From Pseudomonas sp. CFBP 13711 (GTDB lineage Bacteria > Pseudomonadota > Gammaproteobacteria > Pseudomonadales > Pseudomonadaceae), in the NCBI RefSeq assembly GCF_014842265.1, contig NZ_JACYVI010000008.1, positions 62,001-126,000 on the forward strand: 64,000 nucleotides of DNA, in the 5' to 3' direction. The stretch's first letter is position 1, and every line of letters begins with the position of its first letter. A program made the translations under genes and the position numbers. The notes under the pieces were generated by a model. The model had not been told where the DNA came from, made no database searches, and was given only the letters and a program-made list of their open reading frames with translations. Positions 35,356 to 45,981 of this stretch are shown piece after piece.

Positions 35356-36900
35356 ATGAATCTACTCAAATCGCTTGCCGCCGTTAGCTCTATTACGATG
35401 CTTTCGCGGGTGCTGGGCTTTGTCCGCGATACCATCATCGCGCGCGCATTCGGCGCCGGCATGGCCACTGATGCCTTCTTTATCGCCTTCAAACTGCCTA
35501 ACCTGCTGCGCCGGATCTTTGCCGAGGGCGCCTTTTCCCAGGCATTCGTGCCGATCCTGGCGGAATACAAAAGCCAGCAGGGCGAGGAGGCAACCCGCAC
35601 ATTTGTTGCGTATGTCACCGGCTTGCTGACGTTGGCGCTGGCGATCGTCACTGTGTTGGGCGTCGTGTTCGCCCCTTGGGTCATCTGGGCGACTGCGCCG
35701 GGATTTGCCGACACGCCGGAGAAATTCCAGCTCACCTCGGACCTGTTGCGGGTGACCTTTCCTTATATATTGCTCATCTCGCTGTCTTCGCTGGCCGGCG
35801 CGATCCTCAATACGTGGAATCGCTTCTCCGTTCCGGCGTTCGTGCCGACGCTGCTCAATCTGGCGATGATCTTCTTCGCCCTGTTTCTCACGCCGTATTT
35901 CCACCCGCCCGTCATGGCGCTGGGCTGGGCGGTGCTGGCGGGTGGGCTGCTGCAGCTTCTCTATCAGCTGCCGCATCTGAAAAAGATCGGCATGTTGGTG
36001 CTGCCGCGCCTCAACCTGCGCGACACCGGGGTCTGGCGGGTGATGAAGCAAATGCTGCCGGCCATGCTCGGAGTGTCGGTCAGTCAGATATCGCTGATCA
36101 TCAACACGATCTTCGCCTCGTTCCTTGTTGCCGGCTCGGTGTCCTGGATGTACTACGCCGACCGTCTGATGGAGCTGCCTTCTGGTGTGCTCGGCGTAGC
36201 GTTGGGGACGATTCTTCTGCCGATTCTCTCGAAAACCTACGCCAGCCGGGATCGCCACGAATATTCGCGCATCCTCGACTGGGGCCTGCGCCTGTGCTTC
36301 CTGCTGGTGCTCCCGTGCACCCTGGCGCTCGGATTGCTCGCCGAGCCGCTGACGGTTTCGCTGTTTCAGTACGGCAAGTTCGACGGCGAAGATGCTGCGA
36401 TGACTCAGCGTGCGCTGGTCGCGTATTCGGTCGGGCTGCTGGGCATTATCGTGATCAAGGTGCTGGCCCCCGGCTTTTATGCCCAACAAAATATCCGCAC
36501 TCCGGTGAAAATCGCGATCTTCACCCTCATAGTGACTCAGCTGTTCAACCTGCTTTTCGTCTACGTCATCCACTTGGCTCATGCGGGTCTGGCGCTGGCG
36601 ATCAGCGCGGGCGCATGCCTGAACGCCTTGCTGCTGTTCTGGCAGTTGCGCAAGCAGGACCTGTTTCAGCCGCAGCCAGGGTGGCCGGTGTTTTTGGGCA
36701 AGCTGATTGTCGCCGTGGCGGTGATGTCCGCCGTGCTGCTGGGCCTGATGCATGTGATGCCCGCCTGGTCGGACGGTGAGATGCTGCAGCGTTTCCTGCG
36801 CCTGGGTGCGCTGGTGCTGGCAGGTGTCCTGGCGTATTTCGGCACCTTGTTGGTGTTGGGTTTCCGGGTCAGGCATTTCGCCCGCAAGGCGATCCTGTAG
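35356..36900 (+). CDS. murJ: Lipid II flippase MurJ (MviN)
   Basis: 514 residues from [20 protein letters not shown]; this start fits the family, while the open frame runs on upstream. About 14 transmembrane helices. Family motifs [35 protein letters not shown] near the N-terminus and [20 protein letters not shown] in the middle. It flips lipid-linked peptidoglycan precursor across the inner membrane. No strong Shine-Dalgarno was found. Confidence 0.93.
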   Translation: MNLLKSLAAVSSITMLSRVLGFVRDTIIARAFGAGMATDAFFIAFKLPNLLRRIFAEGAFSQAFVPILAEYKSQQGEEATRTFVAYVTGLLTLALAIVTVLGVVFAPWVIWATAPGFADTPEKFQLTSDLLRVTFPYILLISLSSLAGAILNTWNRFSVPAFVPTLLNLAMIFFALFLTPYFHPPVMALGWAVLAGGLLQLLYQLPHLKKIGMLVLPRLNLRDTGVWRVMKQMLPAMLGVSVSQISLIINTIFASFLVAGSVSWMYYADRLMELPSGVLGVALGTILLPILSKTYASRDRHEYSRILDWGLRLCFLLVLPCTLALGLLAEPLTVSLFQYGKFDGEDAAMTQRALVAYSVGLLGIIVIKVLAPGFYAQQNIRTPVKIAIFTLIVTQLFNLLFVYVIHLAHAGLALAISAGACLNALLLFWQLRKQDLFQPQPGWPVFLGKLIVAVAVMSAVLLGLMHVMPAWSDGEMLQRFLRLGALVLAGVLAYFGTLLVLGFRVRHFARKAIL

Positions 36901-37018
36901 GATCAGTCGTCGTTTTCTGCCGGTTAACGTCGATTGTTGCGGTTTGCCCGGATGTGTCGCCTGTCGTTGACGGCGGTGTGTGGTTATAATCGGCCACTTT
37001 ATGAGCAAGAAGCGCGTT

Positions 37019-37966
37019 ATGCAGCTGGTTCGAGGCCTTCACAATCTGCGCCCGCAGCACCGGGGCTGCGTCGCCACCATTGGCAATTTCGACGGTGTTC
37101 ACCGGGGTCACCAGGCTATCCTGGCGCGCCTGCGTGAGCGTGCCGTCGAGCTGGGTTTGCCCAGTTGTGTGGTGATCTTCGAACCGCAACCGCGCGAGTT
37201 CTTCGCTCCCGAGACGGCGCCGGCCCGCTTGGCCCGACTGCGTGACAAGCTTGATCTGCTTGCTGGCGAGGGCGTTGATCTGGTGTTGTGTCTGGCATTC
37301 AACCAGCGTTTCAGCAGGCTCAGCGCCTCCGAGTTTGTCGACACCGTGCTGATAGATGGCCTGGGCGTGAAGCATCTGGAGGTCGGCGACGACTTCCGCT
37401 TTGGCTGCGACCGGATCGGTGATTTTGATTTCCTGCAAAACGTAGGCGCCGAGAAGGGCTTTACCGTCGAAGCGGCACAGACTGTCGAGATCGACGGCTT
37501 CCGCGTCAGCAGCACCAAGGTGCGCACCGCGCTGGCCGCCGCAGACTTCAAACTGGCGGAGCATTTGCTGGGCCGCCCGTTCGAGATTTCCGGCCGCGTG
37601 CTGCATGGCCAGAAACTGGCGCGTCAGCTGGGTACGCCCACCGCCAACGTGCAACTCAAGCGTCGTCGCGTGCCATTGACCGGTGTCTATCTGGTCAGCG
37701 CGCAGATTGACGGCAAGGTGTGGCCGGGCGTCGCCAACATTGGCGTGCGTCCCAGCGTGGCGGGCGATGGACGTCCCCACCTGGAGATTCACCTTCTGGA
37801 TTTTACCGGCGATATCTATGGCCGGCGTTTGACGGTGGTATTCCACCAGAAGCTGCGTGATGAGCAGCGCTTTGCCTCCCTTGAGGCGCTCAAGACGGCG
37901 ATCGATGCGGATGTCGCTGCCGCTCGTGCCCACTGGCACGACCAACCGCTAAACTTTAGAGCCTGA
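37019..37966 (+). CDS. ribF: Bifunctional riboflavin kinase / FAD synthetase
   Basis: 315 residues from [18 protein letters not shown]-terminal FMN adenylyltransferase with [17 protein letters not shown] (HxGH-type) and the region [13 protein letters not shown]-terminal flavokinase with [20 protein letters not shown] and [12 protein letters not shown]. Makes FMN and FAD. One base separates its stop from the ileS start. Confidence 0.95.
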   Translation: MQLVRGLHNLRPQHRGCVATIGNFDGVHRGHQAILARLRERAVELGLPSCVVIFEPQPREFFAPETAPARLARLRDKLDLLAGEGVDLVLCLAFNQRFSRLSASEFVDTVLIDGLGVKHLEVGDDFRFGCDRIGDFDFLQNVGAEKGFTVEAAQTVEIDGFRVSSTKVRTALAAADFKLAEHLLGRPFEISGRVLHGQKLARQLGTPTANVQLKRRRVPLTGVYLVSAQIDGKVWPGVANIGVRPSVAGDGRPHLEIHLLDFTGDIYGRRLTVVFHQKLRDEQRFASLEALKTAIDADVAAARAHWHDQPLNFRA

Positions 37967-37967
37967 A

Positions 37968-40799
37968 ATGACCGACTACAAAGCCACGCTTAATCTTCCG
38001 GACACCGCCTTCCCGATGAAGGCCGGCCTGCCCCAGCGCGAGCCGCAAACTCTGCAGCGCTGGGACAGCATTGGCCTGTACCAGAAGCTGCGCGAAATTG
38101 GCAAGGATCGGCCCAAGTTCGTGCTGCACGACGGGCCTCCGTACGCCAACGGCAATATCCACATCGGTCATGCGGTCAACAAGATTCTCAAGGACATGAT
38201 CGTTCGCTCGAAGACCCTTTCGGGGTTCGACGCGCCTTATGTTCCGGGCTGGGATTGCCACGGTCTGCCGATCGAGCACAAGGTCGAGGTCACCCACGGC
38301 AAAAACCTGCCTGCGGACAAGACCCGCGAACTGTGCCGTGCCTACGCGGCCGAGCAGATCGAAGGCCAGAAAGCCGAGTTTATTCGCCTGGGCGTACTCG
38401 GCGACTGGGACAACCCGTACCGCACCATGGACTTCGCCAACGAAGCCGGGGAAATCCGCGCGTTGGCCGAAATGGTCAAGAACGGCTTCGTCTTCAAGGG
38501 CCTGAAGCCGGTCAACTGGTGTTTCGACTGCGCCTCGGCATTGGCTGAAGCAGAAGTCGAATACCAGGACAAGAAATCGTCCACCATCGACGTGGCCTTC
38601 CCGGTTGCCGATGCCGACAAGCTCGCTGCCGCCTTCGGTCTGCCAAGCCTGAGCAAACCTGCTGCCATCGTGATCTGGACCACCACCCCGTGGACCATCC
38701 CGGCGAACCAGGCGCTCAACGTTCACCCGGAATTCACCTATGCGCTGGTCGATACCGGCGAGCGCCTGCTGGTGCTGGCTGAAGAGCTGGTAGAGTCCTG
38801 CCTGAAGCGCTGGAACCTCGAAGGTTCGGTGTTGGCGACGGCCGAGGGTTCGGCGCTTGAGCTGATCAATTTCCGTCATCCGTTCTACGATCGTCTGTCG
38901 CCCATCTATCTGGCCGACTACGTCGAGCTGGGCGCCGGTACCGGTGTGGTTCACTGCTCGCCGGCCTATGGCGTCGATGACTTCGTGATCTGCAAAGCCT
39001 ACGGCCTGACCAATGACGACATCATCAGCCCGGTGCAGAGCAACGGCGTGTACAGCCCGTCGCTGGAGTTCTTTGGCGGCCAGTTCATCTTCAAGGCCAA
39101 CCAGCCCATCATCGACAAGCTGACCGAAGTCGGCGCGTTGCTGCACACCGAAACCATCACCCACAGCTACATGCACTGCTGGCGCCACAAGACGCCGCTG
39201 ATCTACCGCGCCACCGCGCAGTGGTTCGTGGGCATGGACAAGCAGCCAGCGTCGGGCGACACCCTGCGCAACCGCGCCGTGAAAGCCATCGAAGAAACCA
39301 AGTTCGTCCCGGCATGGGGGCAGGCGCGCCTGCACTCGATGATCGCCAACCGCCCTGACTGGTGCATCTCCCGTCAGCGCAACTGGGGTGTGCCGATCCC
39401 GTTTTTCCTGAACAAGGAAAGCGGCGAGCTGCACCCGCGCACCGTTGAGCTGATGGAAGAAGTCGCCCAGCGCGTCGAGCAGGAAGGCATCGAAGCCTGG
39501 TTCAAGATGGACGCGGCCGAGCTGTTGGGTGACGAAGCGCCGCAGTACGACAAGATATCCGACACCCTGGACGTCTGGTTCGATTCCGGCACCACGCACT
39601 GGCATGTGCTGCGCGGCTCACACCCGATGGGCCACGAAAGCGGTCCACGCGCCGACCTGTACCTGGAAGGCTCCGACCAGCACCGTGGCTGGTTCCACTC
39701 GTCGCTGCTGACCGGTTGCGCCATCGACAATCACGCGCCGTACCGTGAATTGCTCACCCATGGTTTTACCGTGGACGAGAACGGCCGCAAGATGTCCAAG
39801 TCGCTGGGCAACGTGATCGCACCGCAGAAAGTCAACGACACGCTGGGCGCCGACATTATGCGTCTGTGGGTTTCGGCGACCGATTACTCCGGCGAAATGG
39901 CCGTCTCGGACACCATCTTGCAGCGCAGCGCCGATGCGTACCGTCGCATCCGCAACACCGCGCGTTTCCTGCTCTCGAACCTGACCGGCTTCAACCCGGC
40001 CACCGACCTGCTGCCCGCCGAAGACATGCTCGCGCTGGATCGCTGGGCCGTGGATCGCGCGCTGCTGCTGCAACGTGAGCTGGAAGAGCATTACGGCGAG
40101 TACCGTTTCTGGAACGTCTATTCGAAGGTGCACAACTTCTGCGTGCAGGAGTTGGGCGGCTTCTACCTCGACATCATCAAGGATCGCCAGTACACCACCG
40201 GCGCCAACAGCAAGGCGCGTCGGTCCTGCCAGACCGCGCTGTTCCACATCTCCGAAGCGCTGGTTCGCTGGATCGCACCGATCCTGGCGTTTACCGCCGA
40301 CGAGCTGTGGCAGTACTTTCCGGGCGAGCGTAACGAGTCGGTCATGCTCAACACCTGGTACCAGAACCTGAGCGAGCTGCCAGAAGGCTTCGAGCTGGAC
40401 CGTGCCTACTGGGAGCGGATCATGGCGGTGAAGGTCGCGGTCAACAAGGAGATGGAGAACCTGCGCGCGGCCAAGGCCATCGGCGGCAACTTGCAGGCCG
40501 AAGTCACGCTGTACGCTGAAGACGCGCTGGTAGCGGATCTGTCCAAACTGAGCAACGAGCTGCGTTTCGTGCTCATCACCTCGACGGCCAGTGTCGCGCC
40601 TTTCGTCAGCGCGCCTGCCGATGCTGTGGTTACCGAAGTGGCCGGTCTGAAGCTCAAGGTCGTCAAATCCGGCCACGCCAAGTGCGCGCGCTGCTGGCAT
40701 CACCGCGAGGACGTCGGGGTCAATCCTGAGCATCCGGAAATCTGCGGTCGTTGCGTCGACAACATCAGCGGTGCAGGCGAGGTTCGTCACTATGCCTAA
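37968..40799 (+). CDS. ileS: Isoleucyl-tRNA synthetase
   Basis: 943 residues. HIGH motif [11 protein letters not shown] (about 62), KMSKS motif [10 protein letters not shown] (about 605), editing-domain [14 protein letters not shown], and a C-terminal zinc finger [10 protein letters not shown]...CGRC (about 905-930). Class I synthetase charging tRNA-Ile. Closely packed with ribF upstream and lspA downstream. Confidence 0.97.
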   Translation: MTDYKATLNLPDTAFPMKAGLPQREPQTLQRWDSIGLYQKLREIGKDRPKFVLHDGPPYANGNIHIGHAVNKILKDMIVRSKTLSGFDAPYVPGWDCHGLPIEHKVEVTHGKNLPADKTRELCRAYAAEQIEGQKAEFIRLGVLGDWDNPYRTMDFANEAGEIRALAEMVKNGFVFKGLKPVNWCFDCASALAEAEVEYQDKKSSTIDVAFPVADADKLAAAFGLPSLSKPAAIVIWTTTPWTIPANQALNVHPEFTYALVDTGERLLVLAEELVESCLKRWNLEGSVLATAEGSALELINFRHPFYDRLSPIYLADYVELGAGTGVVHCSPAYGVDDFVICKAYGLTNDDIISPVQSNGVYSPSLEFFGGQFIFKANQPIIDKLTEVGALLHTETITHSYMHCWRHKTPLIYRATAQWFVGMDKQPASGDTLRNRAVKAIEETKFVPAWGQARLHSMIANRPDWCISRQRNWGVPIPFFLNKESGELHPRTVELMEEVAQRVEQEGIEAWFKMDAAELLGDEAPQYDKISDTLDVWFDSGTTHWHVLRGSHPMGHESGPRADLYLEGSDQHRGWFHSSLLTGCAIDNHAPYRELLTHGFTVDENGRKMSKSLGNVIAPQKVNDTLGADIMRLWVSATDYSGEMAVSDTILQRSADAYRRIRNTARFLLSNLTGFNPATDLLPAEDMLALDRWAVDRALLLQRELEEHYGEYRFWNVYSKVHNFCVQELGGFYLDIIKDRQYTTGANSKARRSCQTALFHISEALVRWIAPILAFTADELWQYFPGERNESVMLNTWYQNLSELPEGFELDRAYWERIMAVKVAVNKEMENLRAAKAIGGNLQAEVTLYAEDALVADLSKLSNELRFVLITSTASVAPFVSAPADAVVTEVAGLKLKVVKSGHAKCARCWHHREDVGVNPEHPEICGRCVDNISGAGEVRHYA

Positions 40800-41304
40800 T
40801 GCATCGGCTGGCCGTATGGGCCGACTGGGTTGGTTGTGGCTGAGCGTGCTGGTGTTGGTCATTGACCAGGCCAGCAAGTTCTACTTCGAAAACCGTCTGG
40901 AGTTGTACGAGCAGATCGTCATCCTTCCTGACTACTTCAGCTGGATGCTGGCCTACAACACTGGCGCTGCGTTCAGCTTCCTGGCCGACAGTTCCGGCTG
41001 GCAGCGCTGGTTGTTTGCGCTGATTGCGGTCGTGGTGAGTGGGGTGCTGGTGGTCTGGCTCAAGCGCCTGGGGCGTGACGAAACCTGGCTGGCGATTGCC
41101 CTTGCCCTGATATTGGGTGGGGCGCTCGGCAATCTGTATGACCGAATCTTCATCGGCCATGTCATAGACTTTATCTTCGTGCATTGGAAAGAACACGGCT
41201 TCCCGGCCTTCAATGTCGCGGACAGCGCCATCACCGTTGGCGCGATCATGCTGGCTCTGGACATGTTCAAGAGCAAGAAAACCGGAGAAACCGTCAATGA
41301 CTGA
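40792..41304 (+). CDS. lspA: Lipoprotein signal peptidase (SPase II)
   Basis: 170 residues from [20 protein letters not shown]; the start overlaps the end of ileS by 8 bases. Four transmembrane helices. Catalytic Asp residues in [15 protein letters not shown] and [20 protein letters not shown] is also conserved. It cleaves prolipoproteins at the inner membrane and would process the many lipoproteins in this window. Confidence 0.96.
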   Translation: MPNASAGRMGRLGWLWLSVLVLVIDQASKFYFENRLELYEQIVILPDYFSWMLAYNTGAAFSFLADSSGWQRWLFALIAVVVSGVLVVWLKRLGRDETWLAIALALILGGALGNLYDRIFIGHVIDFIFVHWKEHGFPAFNVADSAITVGAIMLALDMFKSKKTGETVND

Positions 41305-41764
41305 TCAGTTGATGACCGAACAGGCTGCACAGGAAACACGCATCGGTCAGAACACGGAAGTCACCCTGCATTTCGCCCTGCACCTGGAAAACGGCGACAC
41401 CGTCGACAGCACGTTCGACAAGGCCCCAGCGACCTTTAAGGTTGGCGATGGTAGCCTTCTTCCGGGCTTTGAAGCGCTGATCTTTGGCTTCAAAGCCGGC
41501 GACAAACGTACGCTTCAGGTGCCGCCGGAAAACGCGTTCGGTCAGCCGAACCCGCAGAATGTGCAGATCATGCCGCGCTCGCAGTTCCAGAACATGGAGC
41601 TGTCCGAAGGGCTGCTGGTGATATTCAACGATGCGGCGAATACCGAGCTGCCGGGTGTGGTGAAGGCGATTGATGATGATCAGGTCACCGTCGATTTCAA
41701 CCACCCGCTGGCGGGCAAGACGTTGACCTTCGAAGTGGAAATTTTCGAGGTGAAGGCACTCTGA
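41297..41764 (+). CDS. fkpB: FKBP-type peptidyl-prolyl isomerase (SlpA/FkpB type)
   Basis: 155 residues from [20 protein letters not shown]; start overlaps the lspA stop by 8 bases. SlyD-like FKBP with [40 protein letters not shown] and a C-terminal insert-in-flap pattern. Lacks the His-rich tail of SlyD, hence the FkpB call. Cytoplasmic folding helper; conserved place between lspA and ispH. Confidence 0.88.
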   Translation: MTDQLMTEQAAQETRIGQNTEVTLHFALHLENGDTVDSTFDKAPATFKVGDGSLLPGFEALIFGFKAGDKRTLQVPPENAFGQPNPQNVQIMPRSQFQNMELSEGLLVIFNDAANTELPGVVKAIDDDQVTVDFNHPLAGKTLTFEVEIFEVKAL

Positions 41765-41779
41765 GCATCGCCAGAGCGC

Positions 41780-41816
41780 TTGGCCCCGGCACTGTTCGGG
41801 GCCTTTTCGTTTTTAT
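41780..41816 (+). terminator. Terminator-like hairpin between fkpB and ispH
   Basis: GGCCCC (41782-41787) and GGGGCC (41798-41803) followed by TTTTCGTTTTT, 31 bases before the ispH start. Confidence 0.75.
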
Positions 41817-41846
41817 GTTTCATTGCGCGTAGACACGAGGCACATC

Positions 41847-42794
41847 ATGCAAATCAAACTCGCCAACCCACGAGGCTTCTGCGCCGGGGTGGACCGTGCG
41901 ATCGAAATCGTCAATCGCGCGCTGGAAGTGTTTGGCCCGCCGATTTACGTGCGCCATGAAGTGGTTCATAACAAATTCGTCGTCGAAGACCTGCGCAGCC
42001 GTGGCGCGATCTTCGTCGAAGAGCTCGAGCAGGTGCCGGACGACGTCATCGTGATTTTCAGTGCCCACGGCGTGTCACAGGCGGTGCGCACCGAGGCGGC
42101 AGGTCGCGGTTTGAAGGTGTTCGACGCCACGTGTCCGCTGGTGACCAAAGTGCATATCGAGGTGGCGCGCTACAGCCGCGATGGCCGCGAGTGCATCCTC
42201 ATCGGTCACGCCGGCCACCCGGAAGTCGAAGGCACGATGGGCCAGTACGACGCCAGCAATGGCGGCGCGATCTATCTGGTCGAAGACGAAGCGGACGTCG
42301 CCAAGCTGCAGGTCGGCAACCCCGAGAACCTGGCTTTCGTGACCCAGACGACGTTGTCGATGGACGACACCAGCCGTGTGATCGACGCCTTGCGCTCGCG
42401 ATTCCCGGCCATTGGCGGTCCGCGTAAAGACGACATCTGCTACGCCACGCAAAACCGTCAGGATGCGGTAAAGGTTCTGGCCGATGAGTGTGACGTGGTG
42501 CTGGTGGTCGGCAGCCCGAACAGCTCCAACTCCAATCGCCTGCGCGAACTGGCTGAGCGCATGTCGACCCCGGCCTATTTGATTGATGGTGCCGAAGACA
42601 TGCAGCGCAGCTGGTTCGACGGCGTGGGACGCATCGGCATTACCGCCGGTGCTTCGGCGCCCGAGGTGCTGGTGCGTGGCGTGATTGAGCAGTTGCACGC
42701 CTGGGGCGCGACCGGCGCGGACGAACTGGCCGGGCGCGAGGAAAACATCACCTTCTCGATGCCGAAGGAATTGCGCGTCAAGTCACTGCTGTAA
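41847..42794 (+). CDS. ispH: 4-hydroxy-3-methylbut-2-enyl diphosphate reductase
   Basis: 315 residues from [20 protein letters not shown]; iron-sulphur Cys at [15 protein letters not shown] and the third Cys in [11 protein letters not shown]. Motifs [10 protein letters not shown] and [13 protein letters not shown] present. Last step of the MEP isoprenoid pathway. The next genes are minor pilins, as in P. aeruginosa. Confidence 0.96.
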   Translation: MQIKLANPRGFCAGVDRAIEIVNRALEVFGPPIYVRHEVVHNKFVVEDLRSRGAIFVEELEQVPDDVIVIFSAHGVSQAVRTEAAGRGLKVFDATCPLVTKVHIEVARYSRDGRECILIGHAGHPEVEGTMGQYDASNGGAIYLVEDEADVAKLQVGNPENLAFVTQTTLSMDDTSRVIDALRSRFPAIGGPRKDDICYATQNRQDAVKVLADECDVVLVVGSPNSSNSNRLRELAERMSTPAYLIDGAEDMQRSWFDGVGRIGITAGASAPEVLVRGVIEQLHAWGATGADELAGREENITFSMPKELRVKSLL

Positions 42795-42815
42795 TCCGGT
42801 CATCCTGTCACCGCA

Positions 42816-43319
42816 TCATGCGCAGGGCTCGCTGCCGAATCCCTCGGATCGCAGCGTGACCCTGCCAGTCACCGCGATCGCCAACTGATAGCGGCTGGCG
42901 GGTGCGTCTTTGAGGCACACCGCCAGGGTGCCGTTGGCGTTGTTCAGCAGCCGCCCCGTGTTATCAAAACCAATCCGCGCAGCTACTTTGCTGTTGCCGA
43001 CGACCCTGACATTTCGGTGGCTGGCGAACTCGGCCAGAGAAAGCTCGCCCTCGTCCCTGAACTGGTTGCGGTTGCTGTCAACGAACACATTCCAGCCTCG
43101 GCTCCAGTCATTGTCCAGCGCCTGCATCACCACCGGCTGACTGCGCAGAATCGCCTCCGTGCGAGCCATTCGCAGCCCACTGGCCAGTTGCTGAGCCGTG
43201 TCCTGACGGCGTTGAGAATCGATCAGTTGCCCGAAGGCGGGGATCGCCAGCGTGGCGACGATGCCGACAATTACCAACCCTGCCAGCAGTTCAATCAGCG
43301 TCAATCCTTGCTGTTTCAC
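42816..43319 (-). CDS. fimT: Minor pseudopilin FimT/GspH-like
   Basis: 167 residues from a GTG start at 43319, chosen because GGAAGA precedes it and it gives the short leader MKQQG before LTLIELLAGLVIVGIVATLA, the type IV pilin cleavage motif. An ATG start at 43376 would give a 27-residue leader and cannot be ruled out. The C-terminal half is the FimT/GspH domain. Probably part of the pilus tip or DNA-uptake system. Divergent from the pilV-W-X-E set. Confidence 0.8.
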   Translation of the reverse strand: MKQQGLTLIELLAGLVIVGIVATLAIPAFGQLIDSQRRQDTAQQLASGLRMARTEAILRSQPVVMQALDNDWSRGWNVFVDSNRNQFRDEGELSLAEFASHRNVRVVGNSKVAARIGFDNTGRLLNNANGTLAVCLKDAPASRYQLAIAVTGRVTLRSEGFGSEPCA

Positions 43320-43502
43320 GAGCGTCTTCCGTTGAATGCGGCGCTCAAGCAAACACCCGCTTGGCCGCGCTGACAACCGGGTCGATTGTCAGCCGGTATG
43401 TCCGAAAGCCGCCGTTACACATCCTCCGGGCAAACCGCCGCGCATCGGCTTCACTGGTGGCTGCACAGCGGATGGCAGAGGTGGACGATGCGAGGGAAGA
43501 CG

Positions 43503-43943
43503 ATGCAATCAGGGATGACATTGATCGAAGTGCTGGTCGCGTTGCTGATCTTCAGTGTCGGCATATTGGGCGTGGCGATGTTGCAGCTCAACGCCCTGAA
43601 ATACACCGACAGCTCGATGCGCAGCATGCACGTCAGCTTCATCGCCCATGACCTGTTCGAGCGCATCCGCGCCAATCCGGGGACCAGTTACGCGCTGGCT
43701 TCGCTGAGTCAGGCGCCTACTTCCGGCAGTCTCGCCGTGCCCCGCCAGCAAGACCTGTACGACTTCGCGACGCAGTTGAAACGCGCAGTCGGTGACGATG
43801 CCGAGGCATCGATTGCGGTGGCGGGATCGCGCGTGAACCTTACATTGAAGTGGGACGATTCCCGTGCCAGCCAGGAGCTTGCGGACAAGCAAACACTTAC
43901 GCTGACCGCCGATGTCGCTGCCGAGCGGGGCGCACGGCCATGA
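43503..43943 (+). CDS. pilV: Minor pilin PilV-like (set 1)
   Basis: 146 residues from MQSGMTLIEVLVALLIFSVG; GAGGGAAG precedes the ATG at 43503. PilV hallmarks: short leader, MTLIEV, then DLFERIRANPGTSYAL. Works as a minor pilin priming type IV pilus assembly at the inner membrane. Stop overlaps the next start (ATGA), so the set is an operon. Confidence 0.82.
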   Translation: MQSGMTLIEVLVALLIFSVGILGVAMLQLNALKYTDSSMRSMHVSFIAHDLFERIRANPGTSYALASLSQAPTSGSLAVPRQQDLYDFATQLKRAVGDDAEASIAVAGSRVNLTLKWDDSRASQELADKQTLTLTADVAAERGARP

Positions 43944-44641
43944 AAACTCTGGAGAAGGGCTTTGGCCTAATCGAAGTCATGTTGGCGCTGGTCCTGGGGT
44001 TGGTGATGTCGCTGGCCTTGGCGCAGATATTTATCAGTTCAAAGAGCAGCTATGCCAGTCAGACATCGTCCGCCAGCCTGCAGGAAGACGCACGATTCGT
44101 GCTCAGCAAAATGGTCCAGGAAGTGCAGCTGGTAGGGATGTTCGGCTGTTTGGGGAAGGTCGAAGACGCCAGCGTCAGTAATGGTTTCTCCAGGGCGTTT
44201 GAAGACCCCATCACGTGGGACGCCAATTCGCACACTCTGACCCTCGCCACGGCCGGAACCGGGGAGGGCGGCGGCTGGTCGACCTGGGTCATTCACACCG
44301 ACTGCATTTCATCCGCCACTGCGTACTCCAACGGCAGGGCGCCTCGACTTGCCGTGGGTGAGACCGCTATGCCGATTCACCGGCAGGTCTATCGCTTCAA
44401 CAAGGCGCGCAATGAGCTGTCGCTGAACGGCCAGCCTCTGGTCAGCAACGTGCGTGCGTTCAGCGTGTTGTTTGGCGTCGCCGGATCCATCAACGACCGC
44501 TCCATCTCGCGGTACGCCGCCACTGCCGAACCCTCCCTCATCCGCAGCGTGCGATTGACCCTGACCCTGTTCGACCCCGCAGGCCGGGCGCAGGAACAAA
44601 CCGTCGACGTTGTCGCCGCCATCCGTAACCGGCTGGGGTGA
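43940..44641 (+). CDS. pilW: Minor pilin PilW-like (set 1)
   Basis: 233 residues from MKTLEKGFGLIEVMLALVLG; the Gly-Phe-Gly-Leu-Ile-Glu leader motif is a variant of the usual FTLIE. The middle part FISSKSSYASQTSSASLQED, RFVLSKMVQEVQLVGMFGC is that of PilW. Inner-membrane minor pilin. Same operon as pilV and pilX. Confidence 0.8.
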   Translation: MKTLEKGFGLIEVMLALVLGLVMSLALAQIFISSKSSYASQTSSASLQEDARFVLSKMVQEVQLVGMFGCLGKVEDASVSNGFSRAFEDPITWDANSHTLTLATAGTGEGGGWSTWVIHTDCISSATAYSNGRAPRLAVGETAMPIHRQVYRFNKARNELSLNGQPLVSNVRAFSVLFGVAGSINDRSISRYAATAEPSLIRSVRLTLTLFDPAGRAQEQTVDVVAAIRNRLG

Positions 44642-44645
44642 GCGC

Positions 44646-45137
44646 ATGAACATGAACGCACAACGTGGGGCGGTGTTGATCGTCAGTTTGGTGTTCCTGC
44701 TGTTGTTGACCCTGCTGGCAACATCGTCGATGCAAAACGCCACGCTCCAGGAAAAAGTGGCCGGCACGCTAAAGCTGCGCGATGCGTCGTTTCAGTCCGC
44801 CGAGACAGCGCTGCGCCTTGCGGAAGCGAAAATCGTGGCACCGGGGTTTTCCCTGCCAGCTTGTTCGTCGCCAGCCAAATGTGTGCCACCGCCTGAAGCG
44901 TTGACCCTTTCCAGCAGCGGAACGGGCGCGGCGTCGGGCGTGGATTGGGTCGCGACGCGAGGTGGTTTTTACGGCATTCAGCATGTTGGCCAAACCGACC
45001 AGCCGGCCGGAGGCGCAGACGGTCAGTTTTGGAACTTGTATCGCGTGACGGCTGTTGGCATCGAGGGCGACTCACGCACCGTGCTCGAAAGCATCCACAC
45101 CCAGGAGCGTCGCGTGATGTGGCGGCAGCGGCAATGA
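44646..45137 (+). CDS. pilX: Minor pilin PilX-like (set 1)
   Basis: 163 residues from MNMNAQRGAVLIVSLVFLLL. It has the PilX leader RGAVLIVSLVF without the usual Glu5, then SMQNATLQEKVAGTLKLRDA and AETALRLAEAK. Minor pilin of the tip complex. Located 4 bases after pilW and overlapping pilE by ATGA. Confidence 0.8.
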   Translation: MNMNAQRGAVLIVSLVFLLLLTLLATSSMQNATLQEKVAGTLKLRDASFQSAETALRLAEAKIVAPGFSLPACSSPAKCVPPPEALTLSSSGTGAASGVDWVATRGGFYGIQHVGQTDQPAGGADGQFWNLYRVTAVGIEGDSRTVLESIHTQERRVMWRQRQ

Positions 45138-45556
45138 ACAGAGCAACCGCAGGCTTCACCCTGATTGAACTGCTGATTGCCATCGCCATCGTCGCGATTC
45201 TCGCCGCCGTCGCGTACCCGCAGTACAGCGAATACACCCGTAAAACTCGCCGCTCCGAGATCGCCGGGGTGCTGGTTGAAGAGGCGCAGAAGCTGGAGCG
45301 GTTTCATTCGCGGGCAGGGCAGTACTCGGACGTCAGCGGGCCGCCGGCGTTTAGTCATGAGGTGTCAGTGGGAAATGCATTTTATCGGATAGGGGCTGAG
45401 CGCAAGGAGCGGACATTTACGCTGACCGCGTCGCCGATTGGCGGGGGCCTGATGGGAGGCGATGCCTGCGGCAGCTTTGTGCTGGAACACACCGGCAGGC
45501 GCGACAACCTCGGGATGTCGGGGGCTGCCAGTGTGGCGGGGTGTTGGGGGCGGTGA
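45134..45556 (+). CDS. pilE: Minor pilin PilE-like (set 1)
   Basis: 140 residues, leader MNRATAGFTLIELLIAIAIV, standard class III pilin cleavage site, then PQYSEYTRKTRRSEIAGVLV. Last gene of set 1, convergent with the second PilE-like gene: only 3 bases lie between the two stop codons (45557-45559). No PilY1 gene belongs to this set. Confidence 0.8.
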   Translation: MNRATAGFTLIELLIAIAIVAILAAVAYPQYSEYTRKTRRSEIAGVLVEEAQKLERFHSRAGQYSDVSGPPAFSHEVSVGNAFYRIGAERKERTFTLTASPIGGGLMGGDACGSFVLEHTGRRDNLGMSGAASVAGCWGR

Positions 45557-45559
45557 CGG

Positions 45560-45970
45560 CTATTTGAAACACTCAGCGGCGCCGGATGCTGATGTTTTGT
45601 TCCCGAGTTGGTCAATGGCCAACGAACCGCATGCATCTTGCATTTGCTGCCCCAGAGGGGCTGCGGTAAATGAATACGTCGTTGCTGTCGCAGCTACGCT
45701 CAACTGGTATTTGCCGGTTTGTGAGGCCGGCGTCGCGCTGGCGAAACCCAAAGCTGTGAGACTCGCCGAATAGCTATTGTTCTGCGCGTAATACCGCTCC
45801 ATTCGCGCCACTGCGTCGTTGAGCATCACGATCCCTTCGGAGCGATAACCGCGCTGAACGTATTTGGTGTAGGACGGATACGCGATCGCGGCCAGGATAG
45901 CGACGATGGCGACGGTAATCATCAGCTCGATCAGCGTGAAGCCGCGTTCAGATCGTGTTACAGAATGCAT
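45560..45970 (-). CDS. pilE: Minor pilin PilE (set 2)
   Basis: 136 residues from MHSVTRSERGFTLIELMITV. A start at 45985 overlapping the pilY1 stop is also possible; 45970 is preferred because GAGG lies upstream. GFTLIEL cleavage motif, then YPSYTKYVQRGYRSEGIVML, NDAVARMERYYAQNNSYSA and QMQDACGSL, as in PilE of pseudomonads. It connects the minor-pilin complex to the fibre. Confidence 0.85.
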   Translation of the reverse strand: MHSVTRSERGFTLIELMITVAIVAILAAIAYPSYTKYVQRGYRSEGIVMLNDAVARMERYYAQNNSYSASLTALGFASATPASQTGKYQLSVAATATTYSFTAAPLGQQMQDACGSLAIDQLGNKTSASGAAECFK

Positions 45971-45981
45971 TGAGTACAGCC

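Noticed and set aside
37956-40877. Two long minus-strand frames (549 and 419 codons)
   Set aside because: Both lie opposite the intact ileS gene and show no domain.
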